33,052 nucleotides of DNA, taken from NCBI RefSeq assembly GCF_003122205.1, contig NZ_QEYE01000031.1, positions 1-33,052 of the forward strand, in the 5' to 3' direction. The DNA comes from Maritimibacter sp. 55A14. GTDB taxonomy: Bacteria; Pseudomonadota; Alphaproteobacteria; Rhodobacterales; Rhodobacteraceae. A program made the position numbers and the translations under genes. The notes below the pieces were generated by a model. That model saw nothing but the letters and a program-made list of their open reading frames with translations. It was not told where the DNA came from and ran no database searches. This document shows positions 27,502 to 33,052 of the stretch, one piece after another. The stretch's first letter is position 1. The number at the start of each line of letters is the position of its first letter.

Positions 27502-28653
27502 ATGAACGAAACATTCACGGTCCTTGTCGGCACCACGAAGGGCGCCTTCCTCCTGGAAGGAACGCCGGCGCGGGATGGCTGGTCGATCAGCGGCCCACAT
27601 TGCGACGGCTGGCCCGTGAACCATGTGAAGGCCGATCCGATTACGGGACATATCTGGGCCGGCGGCGGCAACGAGTTTCTGGGCGCGGGGGTCTGGCGGT
27701 CAACTGATGGCGGCATGACATGGGAGTTGTCGAAACTCTCCAAGGGCCAGATCGACGAATGGGCCGCTGCCGACCCTGAAACCGCGCGGCTTCTGAACTG
27801 GACCCCTGTCGAGACGGCGTTCGACGGCGAGGTGTCTGCGATCTGGTCGCTCCTTCCCGCGCATGGCATGCTCTACGCCGGGGGCAAGCCGGGTATGCTT
27901 TTCGCCAGCGCCGATGGCGGCCGGACATGGGAGAAGGTGACGGCGCTCTCCGACCATCCCGAGAAGGAAAGCTGGAACCCTGGTGCAGCGGGTCTGGTCG
28001 TCCATTCGCTCCTCTGCGACCCGGCTGCGCCCGGCAAGCTCTGGGCCGGGATATCGGCGGCGGGGGTCTTCGCGACCGAGGATGGCGGCGCCACATGGGA
28101 GCGGCGCAACCGGCTCTCCAACGCCGAAGCCTGCGCCCATCACGATCATCCGGCCGCCCCGCGGGACGGCGAAACCGGCCATTGCGTGCACAACATGGTG
28201 CGCGTGGCCGACCGCGATCTCCTCTACCAGCAGAACCACCACGGCGTCTTCCGCAGCCCCGATGGCGGGCGCACATGGCAGGACATTACCGCGGGCCTGC
28301 CCTCGACCTTCGGCTTCCCGATCGCCGTGCACCCGCGCGACGCGCAGACGATCTGGGTTCTTCCGCTCAACAGTGACACCGGCGGCCGGTTCCCGCCGGA
28401 CGCCTCCGCCGCGGTCTGGAAATCGGGCGATGGCGGCCAAAGCTGGCAGGCCAAGCGCGACGGGCTGCCCGCGCGGGACTGTTTTTTCACCGTGCTTCGC
28501 CAGTCCATGGCGACTGATGGGGCGGACCCGGCGGGGGTCTATTTCGGCACCAATACCGGGTCGGTCTTTGCCAGCGCCGACGAGGGCGAAAGCTGGGCCG
28601 AGATTGCCCGGAACCTGCCCACGATCCTCTCGGTCGAGGTCATGCAGCGCTGA
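27502..28653 (+). CDS. Asp-box (BNR/sialidase-like) beta-propeller protein
   Basis: This is a 383-residue protein made of repeated beta-propeller blades. At least six Asp-box turns of the form S-x-D-x-G-x-T-W are visible: STDGGMTW (67-74), SADGGRTW (136-143), TEDGGATW, SPDGGRTW, SGDGGQSW and SADEGESW. There is no signal peptide. Family members are annotated as exo-alpha-sialidase or WD40/YVTN/BNR-like proteins; the sialidase catalytic residues are not evident, so enzymatic activity is unproven. The start MNETFTVL at 27502 is chosen over a TTG at 27451. It may be followed in the same transcript by the FAD dehydrogenase gene 72 bases downstream. Confidence 0.85.
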   Translation: MNETFTVLVGTTKGAFLLEGTPARDGWSISGPHCDGWPVNHVKADPITGHIWAGGGNEFLGAGVWRSTDGGMTWELSKLSKGQIDEWAAADPETARLLNWTPVETAFDGEVSAIWSLLPAHGMLYAGGKPGMLFASADGGRTWEKVTALSDHPEKESWNPGAAGLVVHSLLCDPAAPGKLWAGISAAGVFATEDGGATWERRNRLSNAEACAHHDHPAAPRDGETGHCVHNMVRVADRDLLYQQNHHGVFRSPDGGRTWQDITAGLPSTFGFPIAVHPRDAQTIWVLPLNSDTGGRFPPDASAAVWKSGDGGQSWQAKRDGLPARDCFFTVLRQSMATDGADPAGVYFGTNTGSVFASADEGESWAEIARNLPTILSVEVMQR

Positions 28654-28725
28654 GGCGCGGGACGTCGTGCTGGACAAGGCGGCGCCGTCGCCGCTAGCGT
28701 CCTTCCGGCAGGGGAGGCGCGGTTC

Positions 28726-30369
28726 TTGTCGGACACGGATATCATCGTCATCGGTGCGGGACTGGCCGGGCTCGTGGCCGCCTGCGAGGCCACGGCCCGC
28801 GGCCGCTCGGTCCTGGTGCTGGACGCGGAGGGGCCGCAATCGCTGGGCGGGCAGGCTTTCTGGTCGCTGGGCGGGCTCTTCATGGTGGACACGCCCGAGC
28901 AGCGGCGCATGGGCATCCGCGACAGCCGCGCACTGGCGGCGGCGGACTGGCATGGCTCGGCGCAGTTCGACCGCGTCGAGGACGAGAATCCGCGCGCCTT
29001 CGCCGAAGCCTATCTCGATTTCGCTGCGGGCGGGATGCGCGCCTGGCTCGCGGGGCTCGGAATGCGCTGGTTTCCGGTCGTGGGCTGGGCGGAACGCGGC
29101 GGCGCCTCGGCGCATGGCCACGGAAATTCGGTGCCGCGCTTCCATCTGACCTGGGGCACCGGGCCGGGCGTCCTCGCGCCGTTCCTGAGGATCGCGAAGG
29201 AGGCCGAGGCCGCAGGCAGGCTGCACTTCGCCTTCCGCCACCGCGTCACCGCCCTGAGGGTCGAGGCAGGCCGCATCACCGGGGTGGAGGGTGAACGGCT
29301 GGCGGACAGCGACGCGGCGCGCGGCGCCTCCAGCGGCCGCGATATGGTGGGCGATTTCAGCTTCCGTGCGGAAAGCGTGATCGTGGCCAGTGGCGGCATC
29401 GGAGGCAACCACGCGCTGGTGCGCCGCCACTGGCCGGCCGCGCGGCTGGGCACGCCGCCACTCAGCATGATCACGGGCGTACCGGATTACGTGGATGGGC
29501 AGATGCAGCAGACCGCCGAGTCAGCCGGCGCCGCCGTCATCAATGCCGACCGGATGTGGCATTATACAGAAGGCGTGCAGAACTGGAACCCGATCTGGCC
29601 CGGCCACGGCATCCGCATCCTGCCCGGTCCCAGCCCGATGTGGTTCGATGCCACGGGCGAACGGCTGGAGCCGCCCTGTCTGCCGGGTTTCGACACGCTG
29701 GCCACGCTCAAGCGCATCCTGGCCACGGGGCACGACCATAGCTGGTTCATCCTGACCCAGAAGATCATCGAGAAGGAATTCGCCCTGTCGGGCTCCGAGC
29801 AGAACCCCGATTTCACCTCCGGGCGCTGGGCCGCGGTGCTTCGGTCCCGTCTCGGCAAGGGCGCGCCCCCGCCGGTGGAGGCGTTCAAGGCGCATGGCGC
29901 CGATTTCGTGGTACGCGACACGTTGCAGGAACTCGTCGCGGGGATGAATGCGCTGACCCCCGACGCGCCGGTCAACACCGCCCATATCCGTGCCCAGATC
30001 GCGGCGCGCGACAGCCAGTTGACCAATCCGTTTGCCAAGGACGCTCAGATCACCGCGATCCGCGGCGCCCGCGCCTATCGCGGCGACCGGTTGATCCGCA
30101 CGGCCCGGCCCCACCGGATTCTCGATGCGGCCAACGGCCCGCTGATCGCCGTCCGGCTCCATATCCTGACGCGCAAGTCGCTGGGCGGGCTGCATACCGA
30201 TCTGACCGGACAGGTGCTGCGGCCCGGCGGCTCGACCTTCCCCGGCCTATTCGCGGCGGGCGAGGTCGCGGGCTTCGGGGGCGGGGGCTACCACGGCTAC
30301 AATGCGCTTGAGGGGACCTTCCTGGGCGGGTGCATCTTCTCCGGGCGACAGGCCGGCCAGCACGCATGA
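28726..30369 (+). CDS. FAD-binding dehydrogenase (KstD/fumarate-reductase-like)
   Basis: This is a 547-residue protein. The N-terminal FAD fold is IIVIGAGLAGLVAACEATAR. The C-terminal part contains LGGLHTDLTGQVLRPGGSTF followed by LFAAGEVAGFGGGGYHGYNA and LEGTFLGGCIFSGRQAG, all typical of the succinate dehydrogenase/fumarate reductase flavoprotein superfamily and specifically of the putative FAD-binding dehydrogenase group similar to 3-ketosteroid 1-dehydrogenase. Substrate not known. It starts with TTG at 28726 with GGGGAGG about 8 bases upstream, a credible alternative start. The stop overlaps the next ATG by four bases. Confidence 0.88.
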   Translation: MSDTDIIVIGAGLAGLVAACEATARGRSVLVLDAEGPQSLGGQAFWSLGGLFMVDTPEQRRMGIRDSRALAAADWHGSAQFDRVEDENPRAFAEAYLDFAAGGMRAWLAGLGMRWFPVVGWAERGGASAHGHGNSVPRFHLTWGTGPGVLAPFLRIAKEAEAAGRLHFAFRHRVTALRVEAGRITGVEGERLADSDAARGASSGRDMVGDFSFRAESVIVASGGIGGNHALVRRHWPAARLGTPPLSMITGVPDYVDGQMQQTAESAGAAVINADRMWHYTEGVQNWNPIWPGHGIRILPGPSPMWFDATGERLEPPCLPGFDTLATLKRILATGHDHSWFILTQKIIEKEFALSGSEQNPDFTSGRWAAVLRSRLGKGAPPPVEAFKAHGADFVVRDTLQELVAGMNALTPDAPVNTAHIRAQIAARDSQLTNPFAKDAQITAIRGARAYRGDRLIRTARPHRILDAANGPLIAVRLHILTRKSLGGLHTDLTGQVLRPGGSTFPGLFAAGEVAGFGGGGYHGYNALEGTFLGGCIFSGRQAGQHA

Positions 30370-30572
30370 TCGTCGTCGCGGGCCTGCTGATCGCCTTCGT
30401 GCTGGTGATCCTCTTTTCCAACCGCGCGACACGGGCCTGCCGCTGGCGCGCGGACCGCCGCGGCGACCGGCCGCGCGCGACCAAGTACCGCTGCGCCGCC
30501 TGCGGGGCGGAGGCCTGGACCGAGAACGGGAAGCCGCCCCGGATCTGCATGGCTCATGAGGGGCCGAAGTGA
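30366..30572 (+). CDS. Tiny membrane protein with a zinc-ribbon-like tail
   Basis: This 68-residue protein begins MIVVAGLLIAFVLVILFSNR (one membrane helix, cytoplasmic tail). The basic tail reads TRACRWRADRRGDRPRATKY and then RCAACGAEAWTENGKPPRIC, giving C-x2-C and a later C, a half or small zinc-ribbon look. The ATG overlaps the FAD dehydrogenase stop (ATGA), so it is coupled and may be a membrane partner or scaffold of that enzyme (inference). Function unknown. Confidence 0.75.
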   Translation: MIVVAGLLIAFVLVILFSNRATRACRWRADRRGDRPRATKYRCAACGAEAWTENGKPPRICMAHEGPK

Positions 30573-30640
30573 TGCCGGGGCGTTGACAGCCCGTGCCGGA
30601 ACGGGAAGCATGCCGCCGGCACCGACCACGGAGACACGCC

Positions 30641-31489
30641 ATGCCCAACCCGCCGCCTGACGCCGAAACACGCCGCGCCGTGGCGCCGGTGATCTGCTAC
30701 CCGACCGAAACGCTGCCGGTGCCGGACATGGCGCTCTACCACGCCGCGCGCGCTGGCATGACCCGGATCGCCGAGGTCACGGTTCCCCCGCGCGAGGCCG
30801 CCACGTTCCGCGTCCCGGCCGGACATTTCTTCCGCATCACCAGCGTCGACGGCCCGCAGGTCGGCGACCTCAACCTGTGGCACGCGGAAAACATGGCGGA
30901 ACGCTTTTACTCGGGCAAGTCGCGGGCCCTGCACGGCACCCATCTGACGGCAGGGCATCGCATGTGGTCATGCTTTCCCTATCTGCGTCCGATGGCGACC
31001 ATCACCGAAGATACGCTGGACTGGTACGGGATCGACGCCTATGGCGGCTCGGTCCATGACGTGATCGGCACCCGCTGCGATCCCTACACCCACAACCTGC
31101 TGTCCGGCGGGCAGTATCATCATTGCTGCCATTCCAATCTGATCCGCGCGCTCGCCGCCGAAACGGGGCTGAGCGCGGCCGAGGCGGAACCGCATGTCCA
31201 TGACGTGCTCAACGTTTTCATGTGCACGGGTTTCACCCGCGACACGGGGCAGTATTTCATGAAGGCCAGCCCTGTGCGCCCAGGCGACTATCTGGAATTC
31301 TTCGCCGAGATCGACCTTCTGGGCGCGCTGAGCGCCTGTCCCGGCGGTGATTGCTCGGCGGAGCATTCCAGCGACGCGGCTGCCTGCTATCCGCTGCTTG
31401 TGGAGGTCTTCGCCCCTGCGCCGGGCGCACTGAACGGTTGGGAACCCGCGCCGGTCAACGGCTATGACGGCGGGCACGGGCTAGGGTAG
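30641..31489 (+). CDS. DUF1989/urea carboxylase-associated-family protein
   Basis: This is a 282-residue protein. It has FFRITSVDGPQVGDLNLWHA, the segment MWSCFPYLRPMATITEDTLD, and HHCCHSNLIRALAAETGLS and ACPGGDCSAEHSSDAAACYP near the end. These are hallmarks of DUF1989, often annotated as urea carboxylase-associated or aminomethyltransferase-associated protein. Several conserved Cys/His could bind a metal; the reaction is unknown. The start at 30641 is supported by CACGGAGACACG upstream; the longer frame to 30593 is not needed. It is followed by a 178-bp gap with the diverged repeat and convergent deoD. Confidence 0.85.
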   Translation: MPNPPPDAETRRAVAPVICYPTETLPVPDMALYHAARAGMTRIAEVTVPPREAATFRVPAGHFFRITSVDGPQVGDLNLWHAENMAERFYSGKSRALHGTHLTAGHRMWSCFPYLRPMATITEDTLDWYGIDAYGGSVHDVIGTRCDPYTHNLLSGGQYHHCCHSNLIRALAAETGLSAAEAEPHVHDVLNVFMCTGFTRDTGQYFMKASPVRPGDYLEFFAEIDLLGALSACPGGDCSAEHSSDAAACYPLLVEVFAPAPGALNGWEPAPVNGYDGGHGLG

Positions 31490-31515
31490 GGCGACGTCCC
31501 GGCAATCCGCAACAC

Positions 31516-31620
31516 ATAGCCCTGAGCCGACGTTTGCCCATCACCCCTGCGCGGCTCATCTCCGAACGTGCCCGCGGCGGCGAGGGTCATCGTCACTGCC
31601 CCGGTTCGGGTTCTCGGGAT
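31516..31620. repeat. Diverged intergenic repeat, copy 2
   Basis: Similar to 7513-7615 (anchors CTGAGCCGACGTT at 31522-31534 and TCTCCGAAC at 31559-31567). This copy lies between the DUF1989 gene and deoD, again a convergent gap. The copies are clearly related but diverged, with one-base length differences. Confidence 0.6.
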
Positions 31621-31667
31621 GTGGCTGCTCTGGCCGCCGGACTCTGCGCGCCAATCCGGCATGGCGC

Positions 31668-32372
31668 TCAGTCGAAAGCGGCCGCGAGCGCGATCTCGAC
31701 CATCTTCTCAAGCCCCGTCTCACGCTCTTCGGGTGTCATCGCCGCACCCGTCGCGGGCTGGTCGGACACGGTCAGGACCGAGAGAGCGCGCGCGCCTTCG
31801 CGGGCCGCGATCATGTAGAGTTCCGCCGTTTCCATCTCCACCGCCAGCGTGCCGTGACGTCTGAGGTCATCGGTCAGGTCGGGGCGTTCGTCGTAGAAGG
31901 CGTCGGCGGAATAGATGCCTCCGATACGCGGCACGATGCCGAATGCGCACGCCGCGCGTTCGGCGGCGCAGAGCAGCCCCCAATCCGCCGCCGGGGCGAA
32001 GTTCAACTCACGCAGTGCCGCGCGCGACGGGGTGGAGAGGCTCGACGCGGTCATCGCAAGCACGATTTCACCCAGCGACAGGTCGGGCTGCATCGCCCCG
32101 CAGGAGCCGATCCGCACAAGCGTCCGCGCCCCGTGATGGCGCAGAAGCTCCGTGACATAGATCGCCAGCGACGGCATGCCCATGCCGGTACCGTGGACCG
32201 TGACGCGATGGCCGTTCCATGTGCCGGTATATCCCAGCATCCCGCGCACGCGATTGATGCAGGCGGGGTCCGAAAGGAAGCGTTCCGCCACCCAGTTCGC
32301 GCGCATCGGATCGCCGGGCAGCAGCACGGTTTCGGCGATCTCGCCCGATCCCGCGCCGATATGGAGGCTCAT
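31668..32372 (-). CDS. deoD: Purine nucleoside phosphorylase (DeoD type)
   Basis: This is a 234-residue protein. It begins [20 protein letters not shown], has [10 protein letters not shown] (phosphate/substrate-site) and [11 protein letters not shown], and TVSDQ near the end, characteristic of the hexameric PNP/UP family. It cleaves purine nucleosides to base and ribose-1-phosphate. AGAGGGGG lies just before the ATG. It lies 22 bases upstream of where the hvrA-like gene ends, with both on the minus strand; the latter's 3' end may read into it. Confidence 0.95.
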   Translation of the reverse strand: MSLHIGAGSGEIAETVLLPGDPMRANWVAERFLSDPACINRVRGMLGYTGTWNGHRVTVHGTGMGMPSLAIYVTELLRHHGARTLVRIGSCGAMQPDLSLGEIVLAMTASSLSTPSRAALRELNFAPAADWGLLCAAERAACAFGIVPRIGGIYSADAFYDERPDLTDDLRRHGTLAVEMETAELYMIAAREGARALSVLTVSDQPATGAAMTPEERETGLEKMVEIALAAAFD

Positions 32373-32394
32373 CCCCCTCTCCCGGATGGAACCG

Positions 32395-32703
32395 TCAGAT
32401 GGCGAATTCTTCCGGATTGCGCCCCTTGGCCAGTTCGGCCTTCAACCAGTCGGGCTTGCGCCCACGGCCGGTCCAGGTCTGCTTGGGGTTTTCGGGATTG
32501 CGGTATTTCGGGGGCCGCTTCCCCGACGTTTTCTCCTTGCGGAGAATTTCATCGAGCGAGAAGCCGTGCTCCTTCGCGGCTTTCTCCGCGGCGGCAAGGG
32601 CTTCCGCTTTCTTGCGGGATTCCAGCGTCTTGAGCGCGTTCTGTACATCTTTCAGCAGGGCTTCGAGTTCCTGCTTCGACATGGAATTCAGGTCAATCGC
32701 CAT
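32395..32703 (-). CDS. hvrA: H-NS/HvrA-type nucleoid-associated protein
   Basis: This is a 102-residue protein. A helical oligomerisation region ([20 protein letters not shown]) is followed by a basic linker and the C-terminal DNA-binding motif [20 protein letters not shown], the typical H-NS family signature. HvrA-type proteins bind AT-rich DNA and are xenogeneic silencers in alphaproteobacteria. The ATG at 32703 has GAGG about 7 bases upstream. A perfect 21-bp palindrome lies about 115 bp upstream. Confidence 0.93.
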   Translation of the reverse strand: MAIDLNSMSKQELEALLKDVQNALKTLESRKKAEALAAAEKAAKEHGFSLDEILRKEKTSGKRPPKYRNPENPKQTWTGRGRKPDWLKAELAKGRNPEEFAI

Positions 32704-32819
32704 TTTCAGCCTCACGTCTCTATTGTTTCAGCCCAGTCTGCGACATAATTCGCGGCGCACAGAAAACAATTACATTATTCGCGGGATTTAGCCTCTGATA
32801 AAAGCAAGATCAACATATT

Positions 32820-32840
32820 TTTGCATGTTGAACATGCAAA
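32820..32840. promoter_or_regulatory. Perfect palindrome TTTGCATGTT-G-AACATGCAAA upstream of the hvrA-like gene
   Basis: A 10-bp half-site repeats in inverted order around one central G, without mismatch, in the AT-rich gap between the H-NS gene and the IS. It is 117 bp before the start codon, a reasonable distance for an operator or promoter element. No binding protein is known for it here. Confidence 0.5.
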
Positions 32841-32930
32841 GTTATCGCCCGGCCCGACGTGTTCCATGCCTTCATGCAATGATCCCGGCAAGATCCTGCT
32901 CAGCCATTTGCGAATGCCGGTCTTCGGACC

Positions 32931-33052
32931 TAGGGTCAGGACCCATTGATTTCAGCCGAGCATCGTGATTCACCGCCTGAAAACAGAGCGGTGACATGTC
33001 TGATCTTTACTGGCTGAGCGACGCGCAGATGGCGCGTCTGGAACCCTATTTT
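32931..33052 (+). mobile_element. IS5-family insertion sequence, left end
   Basis: The sequence TAGGGTCAGGACCCATTGAT (32931-32950) is a likely terminal inverted repeat of Rhodobacteraceae IS5-type elements, followed by the transposase start at 32996. The rest continues beyond the window. The exact terminus is uncertain by a few bases. Confidence 0.7.
32996..33052 (+). CDS. IS5-family transposase, N-terminal 19 residues (runs off the right edge)
   Basis: The fragment reads MSDLYWLSDAQMARLEPYF, matching the usual start of IS5-family transposases (W-L-S-D-x-Q-M-x-x-L-x-P-x-F). The DDE domain is outside the window. No frameshift is seen in the part available. Confidence 0.85.
   Translation, partial: MSDLYWLSDAQMARLEPYF

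Overview
The window reads as a chromosomal stretch of a Rhodobacteraceae (Roseobacter-group) alphaproteobacterium. The evidence is the gene content and order: mdh, sucC-sucD-sucA-sucB-lpd on the minus strand, and mcl2-nnrU-mch followed by sdhC-sdhD-sdhA-sdhB on the plus strand. High GC, an HvrA-type H-NS protein, an FYDLN-type acidic protein and ethylmalonyl-CoA pathway enzymes fit the same group. No species can be named from this.

Left region (1-5452). The window opens inside an IS3-family insertion sequence that has cut off the 3' part of a tyrosine-integrase gene with a DUF6538-like N-terminus. Next comes a compact (about 5.1 kb) integrative element bounded by a 16-bp direct repeat (371-386 and 5437-5452). 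The right copy is the 3' end of a tRNA-Ala(GGC) gene. The element carries a P4-type integrase, a coupled unknown protein, an AlpA-like excisionase/regulator, an overlapping pair of small proteins (one a winged-helix protein), a palindrome-rich non-coding tract, a possible 26-residue membrane peptide and a coiled-coil membrane protein. Paired CGGTGGGAC-type repeats with a 12-bp period lie inside both ends and look like integrase arm sites. No structural phage or conjugation genes are visible.

Core region (5439-32703). After the tRNA come an FYDLN acidic protein, a YgjP-like metallopeptidase and a GntR/FCD regulator. A minus-strand run follows: mdh, sucC, an AT-richer secreted-protein gene, sucD, sucA, sucB (two lipoyl domains), an AT-richer MltR/HEPN-like gene, a MAPEG gene, a glycosyltransferase and lpd. 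On the plus strand are mcl2, nnrU, a DUF1737 gene and mch (ethylmalonyl-CoA/glyoxylate assimilation), then sdhCDAB with a sulfotransferase gene between sdhA and sdhB. Beyond that are an Asp-box repeat protein, an FAD dehydrogenase with a tiny zinc-ribbon-like membrane protein, a DUF1989 protein, deoD and an hvrA-like gene. The right edge enters an IS5-family element.

Main finding. The palindrome GTGATCAC occurs just before the GntR gene, as a pair 21 bp apart upstream of sucC, and upstream of sdhC as one distal copy plus a pair 21 bp apart in which one member is a one-base variant. This suggests that the GntR protein controls itself and both TCA operons. Other observations are the mini-element with its att and arm sites, orphan genes inserted tightly into the suc and sdh operons, and a diverged repeat found in two convergent intergenic gaps.
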